Shown: piece by piece, positions 22,230 to 31,649 of the stretch
How positions within the stretch are numbered: position 1 is the stretch's first letter
Layout: every line of letters begins with the position of its first letter
From: Kuschelorhynchus macadamiae
Taxonomy: Eukaryota; Arthropoda; Insecta; Coleoptera; Curculionidae
Length of the DNA: 64,000 bases
Assembly: GCA_030620095.1 (NCBI GenBank)
Contig: JAUTXW010000064.1
Location: 1,310,501-1,374,500, forward strand
Direction: 5' to 3'
Position numbers and translations under genes: made by a program
Notes under the pieces: generated by a model
Database searches by the model: none
What the model was told of the DNA's origin: nothing
Seen by the model: the letters and a program-made list of their open reading frames with translations, nothing else

Positions 22230-22810
22230 ATGGTTCGGAAATTGTCCCTATTGGGCTAATCGCTAGGCAGAACCAAAGCGGACTTAAGAAGTCTTCCTAT
22301 GGATGTTTATCTCATCGGTGGTAAGAGATTGATCGCCATTATAGATCCTCAGGTTCGTTCTCCCCTGATGTTTGATAGTTGCCAGGAAATTGATGATCAT
22401 AGGGTGGATTTTGTATATTCGTAGTACGTCTATAAGCCAGGAATGTGGTGAACTCTCAACCATCTTTTTATAGTCTATAAAAGCACCACAGAGTTGATGA
22501 GTTGTTCGTTGCATCCTTGATAGTCCCGAATTGGCCCCTTCTGTTCCTCGGCTAATAGGTTATGACTGTCAATATGCTGATAGATACGAATTGTAATACA
22601 TCCTGTTAGTATCTTGTACATGATGATGAGCCTGTACTGGGAAGGATCTTCTATTCTATTGCTTTTGGGTAGCATAGTTGTAGTGTCCAGCATGAGAAAT
22701 ACGAGGGTTGTCTCCGGATGATGCATTATTTTGATAAAATGACAAGCCATAGCTTCATGGAGGACTTCAACTATCTTATACCAGAAATTGAGTTGCTCGT
22801 TCCCTTAATA
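22230..22810 (-). pseudogene. RT fingers and palm start of the R2/R4-type element
   Basis: On the minus strand: MACHFIKIMHHPETTLVFLM, LDTTTMLPKSNRIEDPSQYR, LIIMYKILTGCITIRIYQHI, DSHNLLAEEQKGPIRDYQGC, NEQLI, then FIDYKKMVESSPHSWLIDVL and RIYKIHPMIINFLATIK. These correspond to RT motifs with LPKS, PSxYRPI, LAEEQKGC and DYKKAFDSVPHSWL. The catalytic-type Asp of FIDYKK is present, but the Ala-Phe of KKAFD became Met-Val. A frameshift near 22490 separates the two open stretches. Confidence 0.82.
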
Positions 22811-23177
22811 AAGCTGCTAACTTCCCCCTTGCTGATAAAATCAAATTCCATTTGTGGTGTTTGAATTTGATCACGTTGAGATTATAGCTATGTAGGATTT
22901 CGTTTATGCTCTTTTGGTTTTTCCCAGATGTTGGACCAATACTTGGTCAAATGCTCATTGCCCAGCAGCATCTTCTCAGTATTGGTTTGATCTTTGGTTT
23001 TATTGATATCCCGATAGCACTGTGTTTGGTTGGTGTTGAAAAGCCAGTTCTGTCGGATTCTTTTTGAGCATTTCTTGTATCTCTGTAGACGTTTTGCTTT
23101 AGCTTTTAGTTTTTGCTTTAGTGTATCCTGATACTCATCTAGTTTTTGTTGATGGTTGAGATCAGTGGGTTTTGTGC

Positions 23178-23549
23178 CTAACTTCTTAAATATCTTCTTA
23201 ATGCGCGTTTTAAGTCTGCTGGAGGCGTGTTCATTCTTTCAAAATTCTGTGAGTCTTCCCTTCTCAAATCATCAATTGTCTTCTTAAGTCTTTTCTGCCA
23301 TATGGGTTTTTGTTGTGGTGTAGCTTTGCCTGTTTTCTTTTGGGAATGCACTTGTTGTTTATGGCATCTAAGAGCGGCGACAACAGAGCAGTAGATTAGT
23401 GTGTGGGGTTTCTCATGTGAGTCATATTCCAAATTAAACTCACTAAACTCTGCTAGTATGGTGTTGAAAATCTTGAGGATGCTGTGAGTCTCCCGACTAG
23501 TTAGGGAGCTTAGGTCTTTGAGTTGGACATAGACCGTTAAACTCAGCAA
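23178..23549 (-). pseudogene. N-terminal segment of the R2/R4-type element
   Basis: Open stretch of 123 codons ending in KKTGKATPQQKPIWQKRLKK, TIDDLRREDSQNFERM, PPADLKRALRRYLRS. A basic stretch with PxWxxRLKxxIxxLRxE is usual upstream of RT in this group. It continues on the minus strand between 23178 and 22810 (KKLKAKAKRLQRYKKCSKRI-type text, frameshifted). Confidence 0.6.
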
Positions 23550-23789
23550 CAGCTTTTTGGAGTTCGTTGTATACTGATATTATTCCATTGTCCTGGATAT
23601 TGTTAGCTCTGTCAATGATGTCTTGTCCTGTAGATTCGTCTTCGACAATGTTTTCCTTATTTCGTATTTCCTCCTTGGGTTCCTCTATTGTAGGCGGAGC
23701 TATCGGCTCAACGCGTTCGTTCTCAAGTTATTATTATTATTATCTATGAGTAATGGCAAAAAAAGTGGAAGCCGGATTATTTATTGCGG

Positions 23790-24010
23790 CAGTCTAAAAC
23801 CGAATAGGCGATTTTCGCAGAAAAATGCCTCTTGTTGAAAGGTATGGATCTCTTTCATTCTTGCCAGTTTTGTTATTTATAAAACTGTTAATTATGACAC
23901 GAACCAAAATATTAAATAAGAATATATTTGTTTATAACAATTTTATATAATAATTTGTGCAAAATGCTATATCACTTATAGATATGGTCAGCAATATAAC
24001 CGATTAATTC
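23790..24010 (+). repeat. Repeat Q, copy 2 (partial)
   Basis: Starts AAAACCGAATAGGCGATTTT and matches 19136-19330 and 24110-24310; includes GGATCTCTTTCATTCTTG and TAATTATGACACG. Confidence 0.8.
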
Positions 24011-24039
24011 TATACTTTTTTTAAACCTGATAAAACAAA

Positions 24040-24352
24040 GATGATAAGCTGAAGATGAAGAATAATTAAGGCGAAAAATGTATCAAACAATTCGAGATCC
24101 ACTAAAACCGTATAGGCGATTTTCACTGTAAAATTCGTCCTGTTGACCCCCATGGATCTCTTTCATTATTGTTACTTTTGTTATTTATAAAACTGTTAGT
24201 TATGATATGTAATAAAACTTTAAATAAACTTATGTGTGTTTATAATAATTTTATAAAATAATTTGTGCCAAAAGTTTTGAGAAATACTTTTTTAAAATGG
24301 TTATAGCAGTCATAGATAGGCATGAGCAACTCGATTAATCGATATTTGATTA
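24040..24352 (+). repeat. Repeat Q, copy 3, left part
   Basis: Matches copy 1 from its start up to the phrase CGATATTTGATTA, where the CACTGGC element interrupts it. The remainder is at 26567-26815. Confidence 0.85.
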
Positions 24353-24408
24353 CACTGGCCGCAAAAAAAAATTTTTTTAAATTTTTTAAATAACACAAAT
24401 CAGAATAG
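24353..24408 (+). repeat. Left terminal inverted repeat of the CACTGGC element
   Basis: CACTGGCCGC, an A/T run, then AAATAACACAAATCAG. Pairs with 26534-26566 reversed, which reads CACTGGCG, AAAAGATTTTT, CTAACACAGGCCAG. Confidence 0.8.
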
Positions 24409-24658
24409 CATAATCTAATAGAATGGACCTATCCAAATACGAAAATGACAAATAGAAAGTTGTAGCACGTAGGGTTTTCTTGTTAGAGTTGTAGAACCAT
24501 ATCGAATGTTAGATACTTAATATCTATAAAAAAAATGATTTCAGAAAATTCTTAACTCTGTTTATTGACTATGTTTACAGTTTTCGCCTATTAAACATAC
24601 CATACATCTAAGAGAAAAGCAAACGAGAAAAATATTAACTTAAAACACTAATTAAACT

Positions 24659-26246
24659 TTATTTTTTCCGTTTATGAGGTGTCGTATCTTCTCTCTTCAA
24701 AAACCAACAGTAGTCACCCATCATGGCTGCATCCCATCGTCCTTGGTACCGAATTTCCATTGGTCTGATATCTTGGTGAAACCTTTTACCCTGCTCGGCA
24801 CTAACAGCTCTCAAATTTTTAGGAAAAAATGACAGATGGGAATGGAGGAAGAATTTTTAATGACATTCTGGCACCAAGCGCTTTATAGGCATCTAAGAGT
24901 TCATTAATTAATTGTTCATAATTTTCATCCATGTTGTTGCCTAAAAATCCTCTTACTGCATTAACAAATGAATTCCATGCTCTGAGTTCCTGCCTGGTAA
25001 GCTTTTCCGTAAAATTGACATCGTCCAGCAATTTTTTGATTTGTGGCCCAATAAAAATGCCTTCTTTTAATTTGGCATCACTTAACTGGGGAAAGACTTG
25101 TCTTATGTATTTAAATCCATCACCATCTTTATTCAAAGCCTTCACAAAGTTTTTCATCAGCCCAAGTTTAATGTGAAGAGTAGGCAAAAGGTCATTTTTG
25201 GGATCAACAAGAGGTATAAATTTAACATTTTGAGATCCCGGTTGAAATTCGCTTCTTTCTGACCAAATTTTTGTTACATAATGCTGATTTATTGCACGAC
25301 TGTCCCATAAACAAAGAAAACAGCAATATTTTGTAAATCCCACCTGAACTCCCACTAAAATTGCTATAACTTTTAAGTCCCCACATATCTGCCATTTATA
25401 CCTATTGTAGTTTATTTTATCCAAAATCGTGCGCATATTTTCGTAATTTTCTTTCATTGCAACTGAATGGGTAACTGGTATAGAGGGTTTTAAATTTCCA
25501 TTATGCAATAACACAGCTTCTAAGCTATATTTAGATGAGTCTATGAATAAGCGCCACTCACCGGGAGAATGTTCAATATCAAGTTCCTGCATTAAACTGT
25601 CTAAATCAGTACACGCGCAAAACGAATTTTCCATACTGTAGAATTCAGCATGTCTTTTTCAGTTCTGACTGTTGCTTGGATAACCCCAAATCACGTACCA
25701 AATCATTTAGTTCACTTTGGACAATCAAATGTGGCTCGCCGGAACTGGGACCTGTGGCAAAAGTGAGACCGGTGCACTGTTCTTTTGAGCTGCCTAATAA
25801 TGCGTTATCTCCATTATCTCCTATTATTTAAATGCGCAATCGGCACTGGCAAATTTGCATTATGAGGAACAGGTCATGTGGTAGATTGCAAATTTGGATA
25901 TTCTATATTGTGCTTTCCCTTTTTGGAATAACCTTCGGTCTTTGTCAGGCAAAAATAACAATCGTCAGAATGATTGGTGGGTTATCGCCATAACATTAGA
26001 ACTGCAAAAAACATACCTTTTCTCTTTCTCTTCATCCACTGCACCAATGATACACTACAACTAACACAGCACACATGGGGAGCCCACCGCTTATCTTGAT
26101 CCCCAATTAACACAACAATAGTTAAAGTAGGCTTTTTTTACATTTTCGGAAAACGGCCTGGCTTGTGATTTCACCAGAAATTATCCACAAATATAACAAA
26201 ATTTGTCAGGAGAAATTTTGCAACTTCGGCGCGTTTGACTCGACAT
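24659..26246 (-). pseudogene. Uncharacterised arthropod transposon protein: Cys-rich N-terminus plus RNase H-like domain
   Basis: The minus strand reads from Met at 26246 (CKISPDKFCYICG, then a stop), through VKKAYFNY and a CxxC region, to GEPHLIVQSELNDLVRDLGL near 25740. It then shifts frame into an open stretch of 271 codons (25634-24819) and, after another shift near 24835, ends FFPKNLRAVSAEQGKRFHQD, GRWDAAMMGDYCWFLKRED, stop at 24659. I recognise this as a multi-copy unannotated arthropod family. In the 271-codon part, FIDSS (Asp32) before a strand-rich LLHNG, CGDLKVI (Asp86), CFLCLWDSR (Cys105, Cys108), and LHIKLGLMKNFVKA are the conserved blocks; EQGKRFHQD follows. Asp, Asp and Glu in this order could be a DDE-type centre, which is my inference. 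It has at least one stop and two frameshifts. Confidence 0.8.
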
Positions 26247-26533
26247 TCTCGTCTTCACATACACTTGCTTATCGATACACAGAGAACCACTCAATTCGAA
26301 ACTCAAGTCAGAAGAGTGATGTTTAACGTTTATTTTATGTCTAATGTTGTAAACAACCCAGTCTAGGTAATTGTTCCGTTGTAAAATGGACCCATTTTAG
26401 CCGCCCTACAATAAAATTGTTTACCTGCCAATATAAAAGGTTCTAATTAGGCTATTAAAAAATGGTACGTATTAGGGCTTTCCAAATATTTTTTTTGTTA
26501 TTGGGAAAGTATTTCCATTGTGAAAATAATGAG

Positions 26534-26566
26534 CTGGCCTGTGTTAGAAAAATCTTTTCGCCAGTG
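26534..26566 (-). repeat. Right terminal inverted repeat of the CACTGGC element
   Basis: Ends TTTTCGCCAGTG followed by the TTA duplication at 26567-26569. Confidence 0.8.
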
Positions 26567-26815
26567 TTATTCGGCAAATGGGTCAATTTCATAGGAATTT
26601 TTTTTTATTTTACTTTTATAAGTACATAACTTCGATCTTTTGATAAATTATAAGATCAACTAAGATATTAATGAAATATTGACTTTTTAAATGATAAAAA
26701 TCTCGATTTAACAAAAAAATATTATATTAAACAAATTAATCACTTTATATACGAAACAGTCGTTATCAATTCCTTAAAAAATGGATTATTTGATTACGAA
26801 AATATTCGATCTTTT
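26567..26815 (+). repeat. Repeat Q, copy 3, right part
   Basis: Continues repeat Q after the insertion: TTATTCGGCAAATGG against TTATTCGATAAATGG of copy 1, then TCAATTTCATAGGAATT, ending near AATATTCGATC. Confidence 0.85.
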
Positions 26816-27119
26816 TCGAATCGTCCAGCCTACTCATAAACCACCTAGCCCCGTCATGTGGCATTGCTTGTATAATCTACTGTATACAACATAAAAGACG
26901 ATTTAATATTACTATTAATATATGTTAGTAAAAGGAGTAAAGAGAGCAGATAAAAATATCAAATATACAAAGAAACCGATTGTCTGAAAATTAATGGCAA
27001 CAGGTGAAACGGTTATATATTTCTGAACGAAGGGCAGCGGAATGCGAATTGAAAAAAAAAAGAAAAAGAATAAAACCTTGTTAATCTTTTATCATTTTCG
27101 CAAGAAAAAAGGGTCACAA

Positions 27120-27370
27120 GATTTTATGTGGCATTTTCATGAGGTACAAGGTGTAACGCCCATCGTTGATGCGAAATTATAAATTTTATTCTTAATCGCC
27201 GCGTCGTACCATAAATCAAGTCCCACATTTGTCTGCCCGTGAAAAATTGCAATTTATGCGCTAATTAAAAGCCGGATTATTTATAGCGAGCCCGCGGATT
27301 TTAAAATGTAATTTAGATATTATCAGGCGATGAAAGGCTGCCTCGGACGGGGATTAAATGATTGTTTTCA
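27120..27370. promoter_or_regulatory. Candidate conserved cis-regulatory island
   Basis: This stretch differs from everything around it: higher GC, no match to any repeat in the window, no ORF, and a dense set of homeodomain-type words. CCATAAAT (27209-27216) and TTTATGCG (27253-27260) suit posterior Hox/Caudal-type factors, TAATTA (27262-27267) suits Antp-type homeodomains, and GGATTA (27274-27279 and 27351-27356) suits K50 (Bicoid/Otx) homeodomains. Such composition is typical of developmental enhancers in insects. The call is an inference from texture and motifs only. Confidence 0.4.
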
Positions 27371-27524
27371 ATATTTTTCCTAATTGAAGTGTTACTGGTT
27401 ACACTTAGTATGATAAATGGTTTCCTGTTATTTATCCTAAATAGTATTAGAAAAATAAATAGACTATGTGGGTGATGTTGTCAACATATCTATATAAATT
27501 TAAAAAAAATTGAAATTTTCCTCT

Positions 27525-27740
27525 GCTCGGAAATTCCCCCGTTATGAATATTTCCTTTCATTTGGAAAGTGAAGTGTGACTCAGTTTAGTTCCGCACATT
27601 TAGTTAACCGGTACATCTATACTGTCTTTTCTTTAAATATTTTTATTGGGCGCCATTTTGTTTCACCATATTGAATTCGTACCAATATTTTACCAGTTTC
27701 TCCCACCTAATTTTTGTGTAAAATTACAAAGTAAAGTCAA
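27525..27740 (-). repeat. ATGGCGG repeat, block 6 (tail end only)
   Basis: Tail phrase GAAATTCCCCCGTTATGAAT, then GTGAAGTGTGACTCAGTTTA, followed by one unit with GCGCCATTTTGTTTCACCAT and ATTTTACCAGTTTCT. Confidence 0.8.
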
Positions 27741-28332
27741 TTGAATCTGAAGATTGTTGGTATTTGTTAGTTTTGTTCATAGTATCCATTATATTTGTTT
27801 GATAAGGTTGCATAGTTATCTGAATTATACTAAATTTTGTACAAATAGTGTAAAGTATCTCGTGGAACAGAACCTGTTTTTTTTCTCTCTTCTGCTTTTT
27901 GGAAAATGCAGAAACAGTTCAAGTGTTGCAAAAGCAGTGACTTTCAATTTTTTTTTGCATTCGGAATATTTCACTAGGGTTGGTTCCAAAGAACCATAGT
28001 GAAATAGTACTTAATCTTAGCGAAGTAATTAAACATAGCGGATACAGTATTTTATGTTCTTCAAAGTGCCAAAAAAAAGTAACGGTAGAGACAACACAGA
28101 TAGGGCTTATATAAACGAGAATCTTCAAAAGAAAGTAGACGAGAAGAGACGTTATATCGAGAGATTGTGTTGAAGTATTCAAAACCTTTAATTAGGCTTT
28201 TAGAACAGGAATATGATTATAATGTAAGTGAACTGAAAAAAACTTCACCAGACATTATTTGACATCCAGAATCCCTAAAATCCTATCTGTAGGATACAAA
28301 CTCAAACTGAAGTTCTTCATGAGTCTCCGCAC

Positions 28333-28870
28333 ATGACTTCATCATCGGTACCTACGTCTACAAACAAAAACAAAGAACGTACAAAGAGAAACAGGCAGTT
28401 ACTAACTGCGAGACGGGGGTCCGCCCCGGGCAGAGGGTTATTATTCAAGTCGGGTACCAATAACATTTTCGATACTAACTGCCAATTTAATGCAAGATCC
28501 TCTATCTCGGATGCAGTTAAAGACTACCAAGAGCTTTGCAAGGACTTTGGTAAAGAAAATTATGTTATTCTATTTACTCCTAGACTAAACGTGCTATTGG
28601 GTCATAAGATAACGGAGGGAGAAATTGATCGACTTTTGGCACGTACAGCTAATACTAACTTAATCATAGTGGGATGCAATTACTATTCAGAGACCCGTTC
28701 TTAATCATTTCGTGCACTAGCAAAATGAATTTATGATGTCATATTTGACTACTAAAGGTATGATTTTTATTCCTTTAATAAGTGCGAACAAGGAAGGAAT
28801 CCCTGATTTTGGGACACAGAAAGAATTGGTAGTTTTCATTATAAATAACTACATTTTTAATCATTCTCCA
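28333..28870 (+). pseudogene. ORF1-like remnant of a Jockey-like retrotransposon
   Basis: An open stretch of 123 codons: Lys/Arg-rich N-terminus (NKNKERTKRNRQLLTARRGS), then NYVILFTPRLNVLLGHKITE and LLARTANTNLIIVGCNYYSE, TRS. After a stop, YLTTKGMIFIPLI-type text continues. The order strand, N-x-V/L loop, then TNLIIVGxNYYxETRS is reminiscent of SGNH-hydrolase-like ORF1 proteins of some non-LTR elements, but the catalytic residues are not evident. It lies directly upstream of the endonuclease region of the same element. Confidence 0.5.
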
Positions 28871-28939
28871 GATCACACCCCCTAGAATGGAAATTTTTGA
28901 AACGGCCGGAGACCAAAGAAGACGACGGAATTGAGAAAG

Positions 28940-29520
28940 AATCGAGCATTGTCAGTTCAAGGCTACTATCAAAACGTCGGAGGCTTACGAAATAAAACAT
29001 TACAGCTGTTAACAAGTGCGAGTGCAGTCGATTATGTTTTCATATCGCTCACTGAAACACATGACTAACAGAACACTTCTCCAGTGCTGAGGACTTGTAG
29101 ATTCTGTCAAAGACTGAAGAGACAACCTTTATCATCGGTTGCGTTTATTTCCCTCCAAACTCAAACCCCGAGATATACAAAAAATTCATTAAGATCTTGG
29201 AAGAACTAAGGATAAAACATAGAAACGCAAAATTTATTGATTCAGGGGATTTTAAATTTCCAGGTGTACAGTGGAAGACGACGGTATTCTGATTCCTTCC
29301 GTCCTCGCCATCGGCGGACACACTAGTAACGGGTATGTTCCTTAATGAACTCCACTAGGTTAATAATCTACCTAACAAATTCAGTAAATATCTAGATCTT
29401 ATATTTTGCGATGAGGCTTTAAACACAAAACTAAGCCTAGCCGAATTACCTCTTGTTAAAAAAGTTCTACATCACATCCCAACTGAAATACAATGCTCTA
29501 TAGTAATGATTCTTGTCTTG
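28940..29520 (+). pseudogene. AP-type endonuclease remnant of the Jockey-like element
   Basis: Pieces in different frames: GYYQNVGGLRNKTLQLLTSA, DYVFISLTETHD, then IIGCVYFPPNSNPEIYKKFI, KILEELRIKHRNAKFIDSGD, FKFPGVQWKT, and NLPNKFSKYLDLIFCDEALN. QNVGGLRNK, LTETHL, VYFPPNSN and GDFNFPGVQW are the expected motifs of APE-like nucleases that nick the target. The normal Asn of GDFN is Lys here, so activity is lost even without the frameshifts. Confidence 0.8.
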
Positions 29521-29789
29521 AAGAACGACGAAGACACTATATACAATTTTGAAAGAGCCAAGTATTAATAGGTACTTTTTGGAGAACAACTGGGAATGAT
29601 TGGAAACAAGTAGGGACGTGGATTCTATCGTTGAAAGTTTTGTTTGATGGCATTGAGAGGTTCGTGCCGAAGAAGAAAATTCGCAACAAAAAATATCCTA
29701 AATGGTATACCCACGAAACGTTTTTGCCCAACACTTTAAGAGTGGTTACATAAACCCTCCAGCTCAACTTATTACAGACTCTAAGAGGT

Positions 29790-30714
29790 TAAGTAATTTT
29801 GACTCGAACAGAATCGGCGGATCGGACATGATCCCGCCTACATATTTGATGGCTCCCTGGCAGGCCTTTTAAACATTATTTACGAGGCCTCATTCAATCA
29901 AGGCAAATTTCCAACTCTTTGGAAGCTCTCATGGATCATGCCTATTTTCAAGTCTGGAGCAAAGAGTGATATTGACAACTATCGAGGCGTATCCCTGTTG
30001 CTCACAAGTTTGCGAGTCCATCATCATAGAGGAGTTTTTCGAAAGCTTCAAGCATCGAATATCATCTAGATAGACTGGCTTTTTCAAAGACTGGGAGACC
30101 TATCAAGTGGACGTCATCTACACAGATTTCTCGAAAGCTTTTGATCGAGTGGGCCATGATTTGTTTCTTGAGAAACTGTCTTCTTTTGAGCTGTATGTGG
30201 CTATATGAATTGGATCAGCTCATAGCTAAGGTACCGGGTGCAGTGCGTTAGGATTGGTGATGTGGTTTCTCGCGAAATAAAGGTGACTTTTGGAGTGCCA
30301 CAAGGCTCTCACTTGGGACCGATTCTATTTTTGTTATTTATTAACGATGTTACCTCCACCATTAAAACTTGTGATTGTCTTCTGTATGCCGACGACTTAA
30401 AACTGTATTGTACTGTCCAATCTGTCGAAAAGTGTGTGACTGTTTAAAAAGATATGAATAACTTAGTGGAATGGTGCAACGTAAATTGTTTGCAACTGAA
30501 TATTTCTAAATGTAAGGTTATGCAATTTTACAATTGTAAGTGTCCCTTAGAATATAATATGCACACAATCAACAATTTTCCATTAGAAGTTGTAAACAGT
30601 TTTAATGATTTGGGTGTAATATTTAGTAGCGATTTAAATTTTAATGTGCACATAGACAATATTTTACTCTATTATTTGAGCCTCGAGTCCAACTTTTATA
30701 TTCTACGACACTAA
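29790..30714 (+). pseudogene. Reverse transcriptase of the Jockey-like element
   Basis: From left: GGSDMIPPTYL-type text, IIYEASFNQGKFPTLWKLSW, IMPIFKSGAKSDIDNYRGVS, then VYTDFSKAFDRVGHDL, then from 30238 an open stretch QCVRIGDVVSREIKVTFGVP, QGSHLGPILFLLFINDV and LLYADDLKLYCTV. After one stop, from 30454: NNLVEWCNVNCLQLNISKCK and VMQFYN, FNDLGVIFSSDLNFNVHID. The palm Asp in DFSKAFD and the YADD pair are both kept, so this RT core is less damaged than the rest. Premature stops occur near 30204 and 30445. Confidence 0.85.
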
Positions 30715-31463
30715 ATTCACTAAATATCACTTACGATCATTAGAGACGTCAGTGATATTTGGTTAAAAAAATGTGTTTTGGAAAACATATTATTTCCCCA
30801 TTCTATATTATTTAATTCCAAAAGAAAATAATTTTAATTTGGTTTTACATTAGGCCAGACGTCTTTATATCAGAAAGTGAAATAAGAAGTCAGGGAACGT
30901 GGCTTCCAGGTTCACCTTCCTTATAATAACGGGTAATATGTGAGCAGCTACTTGTGCAGCTATAACCAAAATTTCATTTTCTGTACTTAGGTCTAAGTAA
31001 TTGAAGAATCGCTGATTAAACCGCTTAGATTTGACTTTGTAATATTTAGTAAGGATTTAAATTTTAATATGCACATAGATAATATTTTACTCTACTATTT
31101 GAGCCTCGAGTCCAACTTGTATATTCTACGACACTAAATTCACTAAATATCACTTACGATCATTAGAGACGTCAGTGATATTTGGTTAAAAAAATGTGTT
31201 TTGGAAAACATATTATTTCCCCATTCTATATTATTTAATTCTAAAAGAAAATAATTTTAATTTTGTTTCACATTAGCCCAGACGTCTTTATATCAGAAAG
31301 TGAAATAAGAAGTCTGGGAACATGGCTTCCAGGTTCACCTTCCTTATAATAACGGGTAATATGTGAGCAGGTACTTGTGCAGCTATAACCAAAATTTCAT
31401 TTTCTATACTTAGGTCTAAGTAATTGAAGAATCGCTGATTAAACCGCTTAGATTTGACTTTGT
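30616..31463. repeat. 423-bp tandem duplication
   Basis: 30616-31038 and 31039-31463 are direct copies about 95 percent alike by eye. Each starts GTAATATTTAGTA, runs through the end of the retrotransposon reading frame (CTACGACACTAAATTCAC) and ends CGCTTAGATTTGACTTTGT. Each copy includes the 3-prime part of an unidentified minus-strand ORF; only the right copy joins the rest of it. Confidence 0.95.
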
Positions 31464-31611
31464 TGATACTGTTGGCAATCATTTTTCCTTCTTCATTATG
31501 CAAATACGCAGTTTTAATTCTTTTTATCAATTTTCGCATTAGCTCGATGATTTTAAGAATTAAGTTACGTGACCGATTCATCGCCAAACCTTCATCTTCG
31601 CAATATGCCAA
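31288..31611 (-). CDS. Unidentified ORF, 107 codons, partly duplicated
   Basis: Not recognised. It reads CEDEGLAMNRSRNLILKIIE, LMRKLIKRIKTAYLHNEEGK, NLSIENEILVIAAQVPAHIL-type text and PVIIRKVNLEAMFPDFLFHF. It is composition-balanced, unlike the Tyr/Ile and Phe/Leu shadow ORFs nearby, with no low-complexity tract, no signal peptide and no clear membrane segment. The C-terminal part is repeated in the upstream 423-bp copy (30865-31038), with a stop there. It may be an exon or a transposon gene fragment; the region upstream on the minus strand (31612-31700) could be read as continuing but has stops. Confidence 0.3.
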   Translation of the reverse strand: MAYCEDEGLAMNRSRNLILKIIELMRKLIKRIKTAYLHNEEGKMIANSINKVKSKRFNQRFFNYLDLSIENEILVIAAQVPAHILPVIIRKVNLEAMFPDFLFHFLI

Positions 31612-31649
31612 ACATATGCAGCTCGCGACGATGTTTTACATCTAAATGT

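Larger units (their letters stand above)
19716..23750 (-). mobile_element. R2/R4-type (restriction-like endonuclease) non-LTR retrotransposon, broken
   Basis: Order on the minus strand from the right: N-terminal segment (23549-23178), RT finger/palm start (22750-22284), an interruption (about 22220-21070), RT thumb (21040-20588), zinc finger and endonuclease (20532-19720). Repeat Q copies lie on both sides (copy 1 left, copy 2 right). The stretch with the YxDD catalytic motif should fall in the interruption and is missing. Confidence 0.8.
24353..26566 (-). mobile_element. CACTGGC-ended DNA transposon, 2,214 bp, TSD TTA, unassigned superfamily
   Basis: Left end CACTGGCCGCAAAA at 24353, right end reversed CACTGGCGAAAAG at 26566. 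The inverted repeats extend about 35-50 bp with an indel, sharing TAACACA-NNN-CAG further in. TTA is duplicated at 24350-24352 and 26567-26569. The related repeat Q copy at 19487-19511 has the same flanking words joined with a single TTA, which proves the insertion boundaries. One gene fills the interior on the minus strand. CACTG ends and a 3-bp TSD recall the CACTA group, and TTA also suits PIF/Harbinger, but the protein resembles neither that I can recognise. Confidence 0.9.
28333..30714 (+). mobile_element. Jockey-like non-LTR retrotransposon, decayed
   Basis: ORF1-like remnant, AP-type endonuclease, and reverse transcriptase follow in the expected order on the plus strand, with many stops and frameshifts. 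The middle of the RT-preceding linker is shortened. The 3-prime part is caught up in a 423-bp tandem duplication starting at 30616. Confidence 0.8.

Noticed and set aside
24931..25176. Plus-strand 81-codon ORF
   Set aside because: Antisense shadow of the 271-codon stretch of the CACTGGC element protein.
26810..26830. TTCGAATC words that could be a tRNA T-arm (also near 36125)
   Set aside because: No D-arm, acceptor stem or anticodon arm can be formed around them.
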